From: Nostoc sp. FACHB-110
GTDB lineage: Bacteria > Cyanobacteriota > Cyanobacteriia > Cyanobacteriales > Nostocaceae
Direction: 5' to 3'
Assembly: GCF_014697425.1 (NCBI RefSeq)
Contig: NZ_JACJRU010000051.1
Span: 1-52,098, forward strand
DNA length: 52,098 nucleotides
A program made the position numbers and the translations under genes. Of the stretch, positions 16,157 to 25,556 are shown piece by piece. The stretch's first letter is position 1. Each line of letters starts with the position of its first letter. Below the pieces are notes generated by a model that saw only the letters and a program-made list of their open reading frames with translations, did not search any database and had not been told where the DNA came from.

Positions 16157-16441
16157 TTAAGATTTTGGGGGTGCGACTCTTTCTCTAAAGAGTTTACCAG
16201 CAGAGAAAGCAGGCACTTTGGTTGCCGGAATTTCCATTTTCTCATTTGTTTTGGGGTTACGCCCTTCGCGGGCTTTGCGTTCCCGTGATTCAAAAGAACC
16301 AAACCCCACCAGTGTCACTTTATCGCCAGATGAAACCGCTTCAATGATAGTTTCTAAAGCAGCTGTCAATACTGCATCTGCTTGTTTTTTGGTCACACTA
16401 GCTTTTTCTGCCACTGCATCAACCAATTCACCTTTGTTCAT
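16157..16441 (-). CDS. hup: HU-family nucleoid-associated DNA-binding protein
   Basis: This 94-residue HU protein runs from MNKGELVDAVAEKASVTKKQ through KVTLVGFGSFESRERKAREG and RNPKTNEKMEIPATKVPAFS to KLFRERV. The beta-arm with RNPKTNE and the Pro at its tip is the DNA-intercalating element; HU forms dimers that bend and compact DNA. The start at 16441 is supported by AGGAG six bases upstream (minus strand). An earlier in-frame start would add 14 residues that do not belong to the family. It lies 26 bp upstream of cobD on the same strand, so read-through into cobD is likely. Confidence 0.96.
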   Translation of the reverse strand: MNKGELVDAVAEKASVTKKQADAVLTAALETIIEAVSSGDKVTLVGFGSFESRERKAREGRNPKTNEKMEIPATKVPAFSAGKLFRERVAPPKS

Positions 16442-17110
16442 ATAAGCTCCTTCATGTTTAGTTGAGATTTTGACCCGATACACCGTGTTGTATCTTTACT
16501 CAAATCTCTGTTTGCAGAATTACAAAAGTCATCGCCGGGAGTATTTATACTCAAAATGGCTACACATCCCATTGGCTCGACTTTTCAATGAATCATTCTA
16601 AGGTGTAGTAGCCAGAAGTGGATATATGAAACCGTTAATTTATATGGATTTCAGGATTTTTTCTGCTTTTTTGGGGTGTGTTACTCGCAAAACTAGGCTT
16701 TTAGTAGGAAAAAATACTTAGTAAAAACCCTGGTTTCTCGAGAAACCATTAAATTTTAGAACCAGAGAAAAATCTTTTTTTCTGCCTTCTAGCTGGTTGA
16801 TTACAGAGCTAATGCCAGGGATATTCTACTCGATGCGATCGCCTCTAATCATTGCAGATTAAGCATTCTAAGCTGATCGCTACGGTTTTAAATGATGGAC
16901 AATAGCCAACTTTTGCTCGGTTTGACAAAGCCGCAAAAGGTAATCTTACGCTTTGCTAGCGTTAAATTAACATAACTTAATATTTGGTAGGGAATGGGAA
17001 CGGAAAATCAGCGATAGAAAACCAAAAAAATTGGTTCGCACATCGTCATCTCGCATCCGAAGCAACCAATTTGCACAAAATATCTTCTCCATTCCCTTTG
17101 TTGTCGCCGA
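16442..17110. other. Intergenic region between HU and amidase genes
   Basis: This 669-bp region holds the HU promoter side and one clear structure, the 18-bp perfect palindrome TGGTTTCTCGAGAAACCA at 16731-16748. A related half, TAGAACCAGAGAAA, follows at about 16756-16769. There is one HIP1-like site near 16837. I see no gene I would support. Confidence 0.6.
16731..16748. repeat. 18-bp perfect palindrome TGGTTTCTCGAGAAACCA
   Basis: The sequence is its own reverse complement and lies in a long gap, with no T-run to suggest a terminator. It could be a dispersed palindrome or a protein-binding site. Confidence 0.7.
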
Positions 17111-18508
17111 TTAAATCGCAAATGCAGGACGATGCTGAATCCAAGGTTTTGCGGCTTCTATCTGGGCGGCGAGGCTAATAATGGTATTTTCCGCCGCCGG
17201 TTTACCCACAAGCTGCACGCTGATGGGTACGCCGTGGCTATCGAAACCTACTGGTAAAGCGATCGCAGGTTGTCCCGTAGCATTAGCCGCAGGACAAGGG
17301 GCAACCCAACGCACAATATTTTGAAATGCTTCTTCTGGACTCAGGGCTGCCCATTCACCTACACGAATTGGTGAATGTAAATAAACGGGCAATACCAACA
17401 CATCAAAATGCTCGAAAAATGCCACAATTTGCCGTGACACAATCTGCAAATACGATAACGCCTGGAGATATTCCGCCACCGTCCCTGTACGTGCCAACAA
17501 CCAACGATTCACAGGCTGTAATGCTTCCACGGGAATTCCCGATGCCGCCACCCCAGCTTGCCAAACTGTTTGAAACGGTGCTAGTAACCCACTAAAATCG
17601 GGACATTTTTCTTCAACGGTGTTACCTAATTGTTCTAATAATTGGACTGTTTGCAATACTCCTTGTTGACAGTTAGCATCCGCAGTCCCCAAAGGCGCAA
17701 TTTGAGTGGCGAAGGCAATCTTTAACCCAGAAATTTGCGCTTGAGTCGCAGCTAAAAACGACGGTTCAGGATTTGGCAACCAGTAGGGATCACCTGTAAC
17801 GTAACCAGAAATTGCGTCCAACATTGCCGCCGCATCAGCCACAGTCCGGGCAATCGGGCCATTGACAGCAATTCCCCCCAAGCGATCGCCGACTGGGGCT
17901 TTTGTGACTCTACCTCTTGAGGGTTTAATTCCCACCAAACCACAACAAGCCGCCGGGCCACGAATCGAACCACCACCATCAGAACCTTGAGCGATCGCAC
18001 ATAACCCAGCAGCAACAGCCGCCGCCGCCCCACCACTAGAACCGCCGGGAGTATATTCTAAATTCCAAGGGTTTCTCGCTGGCGGAAATCCCGTGGGTTC
18101 GGTGTAGGGGAAAGAACCAATTTCCGAGGTTGCAGTTTTCCCAAGAATAATGAATCCAGCTTGTTTAATCAGACTCACAACCCCATCATCATAATTCGGG
18201 ATGTTTTTAAGTAACGCCGGATTGCCGTAGGTACAAGGTACACCAGCTACAGTGTTGAGGTCTTTAATAGAAATCGGTACACCAAAAAAAGGCGGTAAAT
18301 CGCTGGTTGTAGCTAGCATTTCGGTTTTGGCTTTCGCATCGGCGAGTGCTAATTCTGCCGTCACCGTAAAATAACTTCCCAATTGGGGGTTCAATCGCTC
18401 AATTCTTTGTAAATATATTTCCACTAATTCTAGTGGCGACACTTCCCGACGGCGAATTAATTGCGCCAACTCGACTGCTGGGGTAAACGCTAAATCAATG
18501 GCATTCAT
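17111..18508 (-). CDS. Amidase signature family hydrolase
   Basis: This 465-residue amidase signature enzyme has the Ser-cis-Ser-Lys triad: Lys82 in VPISIKDLNTVAG, Ser157/158 in TPGGSSGGAAAAVAAGL and nucleophile Ser181 in GSDGGGSIRGPAACCGLVG. The family hydrolyses amide bonds. Members include GatA, indoleacetamide hydrolase and nonspecific amidases. GatA is unlikely because the C-terminal half (ending VGKPAAENTIISLAAQIEAA) is that of a stand-alone amidase and no gatB or gatC is near. The substrate is unknown; the protein is probably cytosolic. Confidence 0.9.
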   Translation of the reverse strand: MNAIDLAFTPAVELAQLIRRREVSPLELVEIYLQRIERLNPQLGSYFTVTAELALADAKAKTEMLATTSDLPPFFGVPISIKDLNTVAGVPCTYGNPALLKNIPNYDDGVVSLIKQAGFIILGKTATSEIGSFPYTEPTGFPPARNPWNLEYTPGGSSGGAAAAVAAGLCAIAQGSDGGGSIRGPAACCGLVGIKPSRGRVTKAPVGDRLGGIAVNGPIARTVADAAAMLDAISGYVTGDPYWLPNPEPSFLAATQAQISGLKIAFATQIAPLGTADANCQQGVLQTVQLLEQLGNTVEEKCPDFSGLLAPFQTVWQAGVAASGIPVEALQPVNRWLLARTGTVAEYLQALSYLQIVSRQIVAFFEHFDVLVLPVYLHSPIRVGEWAALSPEEAFQNIVRWVAPCPAANATGQPAIALPVGFDSHGVPISVQLVGKPAAENTIISLAAQIEAAKPWIQHRPAFAI

Positions 18509-18729
18509 ATTTGACTTTAGTTACTAATTGTGCATTTATTTAAAATTTTTCCAGTGGATTTGTTACTTAAACCAAATTTCCGGGAACCATGAATCCATAG
18601 CGCCTCAGATTTTTTAATCAGGATGCTTCTACCATTGGCCAGACTAGGTTTTTATGCAAACCCTAATCTTGCAGCATAGTCATTTTAATTGTTTCCTATC
18701 AACTTTCGGCAAATCCCCAAGGGATATTT

Positions 18730-20205
18730 ATGGCTGATCTAGAAACACTGGTGAATGAATTACCAAAAATAGTTCAAACTCTGAGGCTGAATATTGGCTA
18801 TTCCCACGACATCATGCGGCAAATTGCCACGATTAATCATGCCCAGGATCAACTACGCAATATTCAAGACAAAATTAATCAAACTCTGCAATTTAACCAA
18901 CTAGAAAAATCACCAATTGCCACATTTAGTTATCTAGAATCAGCCGAACAACCATTTAACGCCGGAGCTTATACAGTCTATTTGTATAAGTATGATTATC
19001 CAGGACTGTTAACAGCTAAATTTGGCAAATTACCCGCCGATATCACCCTGGCAGAAATCCAAGCTAAAATAGATGTTTGGGTTGATTGGGGCGATTTGAT
19101 TCAGGCGATCGCTGCGGATATTTTAAGCAATATTCAGTTAATTAATCAGGTTAATACTGATGCTAAACATGATAGTATCCCAGCAGTGTTTCAAACAGCA
19201 GAGGAAATTTTAAAAATTCAATTAAACCTAGAAAAACCTAAATTTTTACAACAGCAAATTCAGCAAATAATTAAAGCTCAAGAAGCGGCTTTTAAGGTAA
19301 AAGAGAGATTAAAATTTATCTTTGATAATATTAAAAAAAGTCAAAATTTGCTAAATATACTACTAGGTGTATCGTCTTTTTGTGGCAAAACAGGCTTTTC
19401 TTTAGAATGGTTAGATGATGACCAGGAATTAATTATCTCTGGTGACGGTAGATTGCAAGAATTGACAGATATTATTAATGATTGTGAATTTTATCAAGAC
19501 AAAATCGACTCGTTAATTTTGCAACTTAATTCTTTAAAAGTCAAAGCCGAAAAACTTTTAATCAACCCTCAAGCTCGTCAACGTAAATTAGCTAGCCAAT
19601 CACAAAAAAAAATAGAAAAGCCAACGCTAAATTATTATAGCGGCATGATTACTGTAGGGTTATTGGCTTTAAGTTTGGGTGGTTGGATAGTTAAATCAGA
19701 AATTCCCCAAATCCAGCACGTTCAGCTAAATTTCAATCAAGAAGAAATGGCAAATGCCAACTTTAAAGCTGCTCAAGTTTTGGGTTTAGAAGCATCTAGT
19801 TTAGTTCAAAAACCACCCCATCCTCTTATTGTCTGGGAACAAGCAAAATTTAAATGGCAAGAAGCTATCAAGTTACTAGAAAGCATCCCTGACAATACTT
19901 CAGTTTCTGCACAAGCTAAAGCCAAACTGAATAACTATCGTTTTTACCATCATGCTATTAGTAAAAAATTAATTTCTGAACAAAAAGCCCTAGCTAATTT
20001 AGAATCAGCACATAAACTAGCCATAGAAGCACATTTTTTTGTTCAAAGTTCGCCCCATTCTCTCTCAATTAGACAACAAGCTAAAGGTAAATGGGAACAA
20101 GCAATTAATCTGTTAAAACAAATTCCTAAAAATACCTTTGTTTATAAACAAGCACAAGAAACCTTATTAAATTATCAAACAAACTACACAGGTATTGAGC
20201 TTTAA
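18730..20205 (+). CDS. Coiled-coil membrane protein with two C-terminal 60-residue repeats
   Basis: I do not recognise a named family for this 491-residue protein. The N-terminal 290 residues are mostly helical with coiled-coil character (QIATINHAQDQLRNIQDKIN; QQQIQQIIKAQEAAFKVKER). One membrane segment follows (MITVGLLALSLGGWIVKS, about 302-319). Beyond it are two copies of a unit of about 60-65 residues: ...HPLIVWEQAKFKWQEAIKLL-ESIPDNTSVSAQAKAKLNNY and ...HSLSIRQQAKGKWEQAINLL-KQIPKNTFVYKQAQETLLNY. This WE/WQ-AI-LL-IP pattern is seen as a tail in several cyanobacterial membrane proteins and resembles a TPR-like helical pair. The topology would place the repeats on the opposite side of the membrane from the coiled coil. 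Confidence 0.8.
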   Translation: MADLETLVNELPKIVQTLRLNIGYSHDIMRQIATINHAQDQLRNIQDKINQTLQFNQLEKSPIATFSYLESAEQPFNAGAYTVYLYKYDYPGLLTAKFGKLPADITLAEIQAKIDVWVDWGDLIQAIAADILSNIQLINQVNTDAKHDSIPAVFQTAEEILKIQLNLEKPKFLQQQIQQIIKAQEAAFKVKERLKFIFDNIKKSQNLLNILLGVSSFCGKTGFSLEWLDDDQELIISGDGRLQELTDIINDCEFYQDKIDSLILQLNSLKVKAEKLLINPQARQRKLASQSQKKIEKPTLNYYSGMITVGLLALSLGGWIVKSEIPQIQHVQLNFNQEEMANANFKAAQVLGLEASSLVQKPPHPLIVWEQAKFKWQEAIKLLESIPDNTSVSAQAKAKLNNYRFYHHAISKKLISEQKALANLESAHKLAIEAHFFVQSSPHSLSIRQQAKGKWEQAINLLKQIPKNTFVYKQAQETLLNYQTNYTGIEL

Positions 20206-20227
20206 ACTCAAAACTATTCTGTCTAAG

Positions 20228-20513
20228 TACGCCTGCGCGGACTAACTAAAAATCAAGGTTTTGAAACCCGCGCAGGCAGTGAGGGGGTCGCAGTCTTGGC
20301 GGTTCCCGTCGATTGCGTTAGCGCAGCGTAAAGCCTGACGGCATGGCTTCGCTTAGAGCGACGTACTCCTTCGGAGAAGCAAGCTACGCGTAGCGTCTCC
20401 CTTTGGGAGAAGGAGCGTCACCCCCGAACCCGTTAGCGCAGCGTTAGCGACGCAGGAGCGTCAGGGGTTTTGCCTGTTTAGCGGCGACTTCAGTCGCCCT
20501 CGTGCAAAATATG
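20228..20513. repeat. Core palindromic repeat with inserted hairpins, copy B
   Basis: This copy is inverted relative to copy C at 36005 and nearly identical to it for most of its length. Shared blocks are TTGGCGGTTCCCGTCGATTG, GTAAAGCCTGACGGCATGGC, GGAGAAGCAAGCTACGCGTA and TTTGGGAGAAGGAGCGTCAC. It lacks one internal 29-nt unit (TAAAGCCTGACGGCATGGCT...) that copy C has twice. The outer half of the core beyond the AGTCCGC hairpin is missing. The remainder of 20206-20731 is AT-rich leader without a gene. Confidence 0.85.
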
Positions 20514-20731
20514 AAAATAGCACAAGAGTCTAAAAATACTTAATTATTGCTGCTAAATTTATCGAAAAATAGTTAATTACAAATGTAACTTTTTCGTAGC
20601 ATATTTATATTCAGAACAGCAACTGTTCATAACTTAGCTTGTACGTAGACAATTCTATTGTGTCAATATCACTGATGTTATTGACAAATAAACACACTTT
20701 AAACCATCAACCTGTTACAGGAAAAAAAATT

Positions 20732-21136
20732 ATGACAGAACAAATTATTGAACCAAATGATTTTGACCTTCACAATAATGATGTGCAAATTCATTACTCA
20801 TTGGAAAGCTTCATTGGTGGGCCGCAACTTACTTATAAAACTCAAAATTTTGATCGGCAATTCACAGGTGAAGAAATCAATGTAGTAGAAACAAATATTG
20901 GTAAGCTGGTCACAGTACTTGTTGAACCCGATGCGGATACAGGAGAGGAAGTCAGACTGACCCTATTACTGCCAAGCATTAATCTGTCATCTAGTTTAGA
21001 GAACCCAATTGAGACAGAAGCAATTTTTACTACCCAACGCAATGTTCTGCGCGGTTTATCTCCCATACTTGAAGGACAGCTACAGACTTACCATACTTTA
21101 TCCCTTAGAGGAACAGCTCGCAGCGTTGACTTCTAA
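20732..21136 (+). CDS. Hypothetical small acidic beta-rich protein
   Basis: This 134-residue protein of unknown family is acidic, predicted mostly beta-strand, with no signal peptide or membrane segment. Recognisable stretches are LTYKTQNFDRQFTGEEINV, LVTVLVEPDADTGEEVRLTL and HTLSLRGTARSVDF at the end. Alternating hydrophobic residues suggest a small beta-barrel. I chose the ATG at 20732 because CAGGA lies 10 nt upstream; an upstream TTG would add 31 residues with no family support. It stands alone after a long repeat-filled gap. Confidence 0.7.
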   Translation: MTEQIIEPNDFDLHNNDVQIHYSLESFIGGPQLTYKTQNFDRQFTGEEINVVETNIGKLVTVLVEPDADTGEEVRLTLLLPSINLSSSLENPIETEAIFTTQRNVLRGLSPILEGQLQTYHTLSLRGTARSVDF

Positions 21137-21247
21137 GAGGATATATTAGAAGTCAAAAATTATACTGAATATTGAAATACTCTTTGGAGAATTATTTCTA
21201 CCATAAATGCGATCGCACTCTCTGACAATGCGATCGCACTCACTCAA

Positions 21248-22075
21248 CTATACTTTAGTGCGATCGGTCAAAATCTCATAACCTGTTTCTGTGACTAAAA
21301 CAGTATGCTCAAACTGTGCCGAAAGGGAATTATCTACAGTTACTGCTGTCCAACGGTCGGCTAAGGTTCGGGTATGTTTAGAACCAGCATTCAAAATTGG
21401 CTCAATTGCCAAAGTCATTCCCGCACGCAGCTTCACATTCGGCATACTCCGTGTTCGGAAGTTAAACACTGATGGCTCTTCGTGCAAGTTGCGACCAACC
21501 CCATGTCCAGTGAATTCTTCTACCACACTAAAACCATTAGCTTTTACATGGTCTTCGATGGCTCCTGCTAAATCCAGCAGATACGCACCTGCTTTGACTT
21601 TTTCAATACCTTTATAAAGGGCTTCCTCGGCTACACGAATCAGTCTAGCGGCTTCTGGGGTAACTTCACCCACCGCAATTGTGATACAAGAATCCCCATG
21701 AAAGCCTTGGTAACAAGCCCCCGTATCTACTTTCAACACATCCCCAGCGCGGATGACTTTTTTTGGATTTGGGATACCGTGTACGACTTCATTATTGATG
21801 CTGGCGCAGATAGAACCAGTAAAACCGTGATACCCTTTAAAGCTGGGTATGGCATCCATTTCGCGGATGCGTTTTTCTGCATAAGCATCCAAATCAGCCG
21901 TCGTCATCCCTGGCTTTACCAGTTCGGAAATTTCTTTGAGTACTGTTGCCACAATTTTGGCAGATTGCCGCATAATTTCAATTTCGCGTGGCGATTTCAG
22001 TTCTATTCCTCGACGTTGCTTTGGTGGAGACGTAATCTTAGCTGGTTGAGAAAGCAAATTGCTGAGAATGTTCAT
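21248..22075 (-). CDS. map: Methionine aminopeptidase, type I
   Basis: The enzyme removes the initiator Met from nascent proteins. The 275-residue protein has the five metal ligands Asp117 (KVDTGA), Asp128 (HGDSC), His191 (GHGVGRNLHEEPSV), Glu225 (AIEPIL) and Glu256 (QFEHTVLV), plus the catalytic His99 in EVVHGIPNP. A 25-residue N-terminal extension (LSNLLSQPAKITSPPKQRRG) precedes the catalytic core that starts at IELKSPREIEIM. It is longer than the E. coli enzyme at that end but has no zinc-finger cysteines. Cyanobacteria usually carry several map copies, so this may be one paralogue among them. Confidence 0.95.
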   Translation of the reverse strand: MNILSNLLSQPAKITSPPKQRRGIELKSPREIEIMRQSAKIVATVLKEISELVKPGMTTADLDAYAEKRIREMDAIPSFKGYHGFTGSICASINNEVVHGIPNPKKVIRAGDVLKVDTGACYQGFHGDSCITIAVGEVTPEAARLIRVAEEALYKGIEKVKAGAYLLDLAGAIEDHVKANGFSVVEEFTGHGVGRNLHEEPSVFNFRTRSMPNVKLRAGMTLAIEPILNAGSKHTRTLADRWTAVTVDNSLSAQFEHTVLVTETGYEILTDRTKV

Positions 22076-22171
22076 GGGGAAATTAATAATTGCTGATGCC
22101 GCTTGATGGAAGAGGCAGTGTTTTTTCTAGGATAATTGAGAAACAATATCTATATTTAAATCTAACTTAGT

Positions 22172-22660
22172 TTATTGCGGCAAAGTTGATTCAGAACTAC
22201 TGACAATAATTTCTCCAGTCATCCCAGCTTCAGTATGCCCTGCAATAGGACAGCGTAGGCTGTATTTTCCTGCTTTTAGCGGGACTAATACCCATTGCGC
22301 TTCTGCACCTGGTTTTAATTCAAGTTCGTGAATGGCTCCTTTGATTTCAACTTTGCCAGCTTCTAATTTTTGTGTCCAACTAGCATCAGCAAAATCTTTG
22401 GCAGTAAAGTAATGCTTTAATTGACTAGGATTTTTGAGTTGCAGAAGATAGCGTTTTCCTGATACTAACTCTAAATGATTTGGTTCAAACTTAAATTCGT
22501 TAGCCGCATTACTCAAATTTACGGAAATTTCTGTGGCTGGTTGTTTGAGCAAATCCTGAGGTAAGTTACCTGCAATTGCTGGACGCATACTGCATAAACC
22601 TAAGCAAAGCAAGCATGAAAACAAAAGCATAAACCTTTGTAATTTGCTTTTTTTCATCAT
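22172..22660 (-). CDS. Exported cupredoxin-domain protein
   Basis: This 162-residue protein has a signal peptide (MLLFSCLLCLGLCS, cleavage probably after MRPAIAG) and a single cupredoxin domain. The type-1 copper ligands are His83 (LKHYFTAKDF), Cys137, His142 and Met147 in SLRCPIAGHTEAGM. It resembles small periplasmic or lumenal copper proteins and the cupredoxin domains of nitrite-reductase or nitrous-oxide-reductase relatives rather than plastocyanin, which is shorter and has a different Cys loop. The role is probably electron transfer or copper handling. Two adjacent ATG codons (22660 and 22657) are equally possible starts. Confidence 0.85.
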   Translation of the reverse strand: MMKKSKLQRFMLLFSCLLCLGLCSMRPAIAGNLPQDLLKQPATEISVNLSNAANEFKFEPNHLELVSGKRYLLQLKNPSQLKHYFTAKDFADASWTQKLEAGKVEIKGAIHELELKPGAEAQWVLVPLKAGKYSLRCPIAGHTEAGMTGEIIVSSSESTLPQ

Positions 22661-22966
22661 GAATTTAAATGCAAATTTTTGAATAATGAATATTATCCCT
22701 CTTGTGTCACTCTCTGGGTAGTAAGCTGTTAATCGTTTAATTTTGACATTGAGACCGCAGGGGAGCAGGGGGCAGGGAGCAAGGGAGAGGGTTTGCAGCT
22801 TTTACTACCATGAATATGGTGCAATTTAAATTACGACTAGCTGATAAATAGAAGTGTGAACAAAAAAACTCTACAAGGTTAAGTATAGTAATGGATGTAT
22901 AACTAAAAATCCTCAAACATTGGCTCAGGGATGCCTAGCAGACAGTGGCAATATACAGCATTTTTG

Positions 22967-23124
22967 GGCATTGCTGATTAGTGGGATGTTTTTTGTTTCG
23001 CGCAAAGGCAAGGCAGCGCGTTGGGCGGCTCTGCCGACTTGAAGCGACTGCCGCGCAAAGGCGCGAAGAATCAATATTTTATTTTTGTTAAACATCTCAA
23101 TTCATCCCGCATTTATGCAACGCC
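22967..23124. mobile_element. MITE-like element, copy 1 (interrupted)
   Basis: The terminal inverted repeats are GGCATTGC (left, one mismatch) and GCAACGCC (right). Next to them are GTGGGATG and CATCCCGCATTTAT, so the whole element can fold back on itself. Copy 2 at 37246-37357 is 112 bp; this copy is 158 bp because a 41-nt hairpin module (23012-23052) has inserted into its GCGCAAAGGC segment. There is no coding capacity. Confidence 0.75.
23012..23052. repeat. GCGTTGGGCGG hairpin module, copy 2
   Basis: The 41-nt unit is bounded by GGCAG and CTGCC and has CGCGTTGGGCGGCTCTGCCG followed by ACTTGAAGCGA inside. It interrupts the MITE-like element at 22967-23124 and matches the module inside the core repeat at 36367-36409. 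Confidence 0.7.
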
Positions 23125-23305
23125 CATTTTTGATATGGATGAGTTACATTTTCTAGTCTCTCTGCCCCTTGAAAGAGGTACTGATTTTTTTCATAAATCA
23201 AATATGAGTCCTATAGATAATTTTTATGCAAAACTGCTTCCCTACATGATTGTGTCAACCGAAGCAGTGGTAAGCAGTTAAGTTGATTATTCTATTTTTT
23301 ATTAT

Positions 23306-23680
23306 CTAAGACAATGAATCTAAATCTAGAGATTGCATTCCTTTATCCTTGGCAAAATCTAGCATACTACCTAACTGTAACCACACAAGCAAGCAGGTTA
23401 AAAGGCTGAGTGGTAAACCAATTGCTAAAGCTAGAAAAGGCGGGAAACCAAATATGGCTAAACCTGAATAAAGAAATAAGCTAACGCCAAGAGTTATACC
23501 TAAAAATGGTACTAATAATTGTCTAGTGAAAGAACTGGACTCTGGTTTGACTGCACTATCTTTTGCCCATTTTCTGACAATAATTTTTAGAGTACCAGAT
23601 AAACTAAAGCCAGAAGTTACAGCAATGAATAAGCCAAGAATTAGGAGAAAATAAGGCGGTTGTTGGGGAAAATAGTACAT
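23306..23680 (-). CDS. Small integral membrane protein, function unknown
   Basis: This 124-residue protein has three predicted membrane helices (YFLLILGLFIAVTSGFSLSG; LLVPFLGITLGVSLFLYSGL; FLALAIGLPLSLLTCLLVWL) and a short polar tail ending DKGMQSLDLDSLS. I recognise no catalytic motif. It lies 100 bp downstream of the next minus-strand gene's promoter side and upstream of nothing obvious, so context does not suggest a role. Its hydrophobicity pattern and plausible start at 23680 support a real gene. Confidence 0.7.
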   Translation of the reverse strand: MYYFPQQPPYFLLILGLFIAVTSGFSLSGTLKIIVRKWAKDSAVKPESSSFTRQLLVPFLGITLGVSLFLYSGLAIFGFPPFLALAIGLPLSLLTCLLVWLQLGSMLDFAKDKGMQSLDLDSLS

Positions 23681-23780
23681 GAAAACTCCAATTATATTAA
23701 AGATAAAATTTTAAAAGCACAATAAAAATTCAGGGTGAAATCAAGCAACAAAGCCTGCATATTTCAACCCTGAATTTTGT

Positions 23781-25556
23781 TTATCGCCCAATGGCTGAGG
23801 GAAAATTATCAAAATTAACCAGCGTGGTAGCACTTGGGACGATCGCAGCTACGCTTTCGCGGGATAAATTAGTTAAAAAGCCGATCGCAACATCGAATAT
23901 ACGATTGGGCTTGATATCATCTTTGACTAATTCCCACAAGCGTTGCACTTCTTGGGTGTGCAAACGGTCGTCTTCTGTCAGTGCTAATACTAACTGTCGC
24001 CGCAGGAATTTACCTTCTTCTGATAGCAGATATTGTAAACCCATTTGAGCGGTAGGCAGTACATCAAAGCTACCATCGGTACGAGCGATCGCAATTAAAT
24101 TTTCTAATCGCTGCCACTGGAATTTACCATCTTTAAATAGCACATTCAGTAAGCGTCGTCTTAATTGCGGTGACTCACCAGTCAGTAGTCGTCTGGCAAT
24201 ATATGGATAACCAACCTCAACAATTTTGAAATTGGGGTTAAGGCTGAGGGCAATACCTTCTTGTGTCACCAAAGAACGAATAATTAAGGCAAACTTGGCC
24301 GGAACCCGGAAAGGATATTCATACATCAATTCCGAAAATTCGTCGGTAATGGTTTTGAAGTTAAAATCACCGACGTTCTTACCAATAGCATCGCCTAAAA
24401 CTGCTTCTAAGGCTGGCACAATTGGGCAAATATTTGTGTCTGGTGTTAAAAAACCTAAATTGACAAAATCGGTAGCTAAGTCGAGATAGTCTTTATTTAC
24501 CAGATGGACTAAGGCATCAACTAACGTTTCTTTGGTAATTTCTTCTAACTGATCCATCATACCGAAGTCGATGTAAGCCATTCGACCATCGGGCATGGCA
24601 AATAAATTACCAGGATGGGGGTCAGCGTGAAAGAAACCAAATTCTAGAAGTTGGCGTAAACCCGACGTTACACCAATTTGGATAATCACTTCTGGGTCTA
24701 ACCCTGCGGCGCGGATACTTTGAGTATCTGTCAGCTTGAAGCCGTTTATCCATTCCAGCGTCAAAACATGATTACTACTGCAACGCCAGTAAATAGCTGG
24801 GACTTTTACCTGCGGGTCATTACGGAAATTGTTGGCGAATTTTTCCGCGTTGCGGCCTTCGTTGATGTAGTCAATTTCTTCAAATAATTTAGTGCCGAAC
24901 TCGTCCACAATTAAAGTTAAGTCATGGCCGAGATTCAGAGGTAGCCAAGGTGCTAGCCAACTTGCAGCCCACCGCATTAAATAAAGGTCAAGGGCGAGTA
25001 TGGGGTGCAAATTAGGACGTTGGACTTTGACTGCTACTTCTTCACCGCTAATCAAACGCCCGCGATAAACTTGACCCAAACTAGCAGCTGCTACAGGGTT
25101 TGGGGATAGTTCGCTGTAAACGTCTGATATTGCACAGTCGAGTTCTTTTTCGATAATTGCATAGGCGATCGCATTATCGAAAGGTGGCAGTTGGTCTTGC
25201 AACTTCACCAACTCTTCTAAGAAGTCTTTGCGGATTAAGTCTGGTCTGGTAGAAAGGGCTTGACCAACTTTAATGAAGGTAGGGCCTAGCCTAGTCAGCA
25301 GTTGACGCAGTTGAATAGCTCGTTTACCTTTATTTTGCTCAACTTGATTTTGCCATTCGTCCCATTTCAGACTTACAATGAATCCAGCAAAAGACCAGAT
25401 AATTTTGAGTAAGCGTCCCCATGCTAACCAGGGGCGGTAACGATAGTGACGAGCGATCGCTTCTGGATTGTATCGCTTTAGTTCAGCAGGTTGATACTGA
25501 CCCACGCTTTTGTTTGCCTCTTCAACTGGGAAATCTACACTGTTGTTTTTTTGCAT
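23781..25556 (-). CDS. ABC1/UbiB/AarF family atypical kinase
   Basis: This 591-residue member of the ABC1 (Coq8/UbiB) family is expected to act at membranes in isoprenoid quinone or lipid homeostasis. It has the family KxGQ motif in TFIKVGQALSTRPDLI, the Ala-rich loop PVAAASLGQVYRG in place of a kinase P-loop, and EVAVKVQRPNL. The catalytic loop is FFHADPHPGNLFAMPDGR and the metal site is AYIDFGMMDQL. The length is normal for cyanobacterial paralogues. I chose the ATG at 25556; a TTG at 25568 would add four residues. Genomes of this group carry several such genes, so the exact paralogue is not assigned. Confidence 0.93.
   Translation of the reverse strand: MQKNNSVDFPVEEANKSVGQYQPAELKRYNPEAIARHYRYRPWLAWGRLLKIIWSFAGFIVSLKWDEWQNQVEQNKGKRAIQLRQLLTRLGPTFIKVGQALSTRPDLIRKDFLEELVKLQDQLPPFDNAIAYAIIEKELDCAISDVYSELSPNPVAAASLGQVYRGRLISGEEVAVKVQRPNLHPILALDLYLMRWAASWLAPWLPLNLGHDLTLIVDEFGTKLFEEIDYINEGRNAEKFANNFRNDPQVKVPAIYWRCSSNHVLTLEWINGFKLTDTQSIRAAGLDPEVIIQIGVTSGLRQLLEFGFFHADPHPGNLFAMPDGRMAYIDFGMMDQLEEITKETLVDALVHLVNKDYLDLATDFVNLGFLTPDTNICPIVPALEAVLGDAIGKNVGDFNFKTITDEFSELMYEYPFRVPAKFALIIRSLVTQEGIALSLNPNFKIVEVGYPYIARRLLTGESPQLRRRLLNVLFKDGKFQWQRLENLIAIARTDGSFDVLPTAQMGLQYLLSEEGKFLRRQLVLALTEDDRLHTQEVQRLWELVKDDIKPNRIFDVAIGFLTNLSRESVAAIVPSATTLVNFDNFPSAIGR

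Larger units (their letters stand above)
22661..23305. other. Intergenic region with mobile repeats
   Basis: This 645-bp gap carries a C/G-rich tract (GCAGGGGAGCAGGGGGCAGG, about 22757) and a MITE-like element at 22967-23124. A short reading frame across 23021-23281 begins inside that repeat and I do not regard it as a gene. Confidence 0.6.

Noticed and set aside
16157..16483. Longer HU start at 16483
   Set aside because: The first 14 residues are not HU-like and the AGGAG before 16441 decides the start.
16984..17178. 64-codon frame between HU and amidase
   Set aside because: It overlaps the amidase 3' end in another frame and has no recognisable motif.
20228..20513. CRISPR array or structured RNA gene in the GC-rich block
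   Set aside because: The repeats are palindromic modules of differing length without equal spacers, and no cas genes are near.
23021..23281. 86-codon frame
   Set aside because: It begins inside the hairpin module and MITE-like element; no domain or plausible ribosome site.
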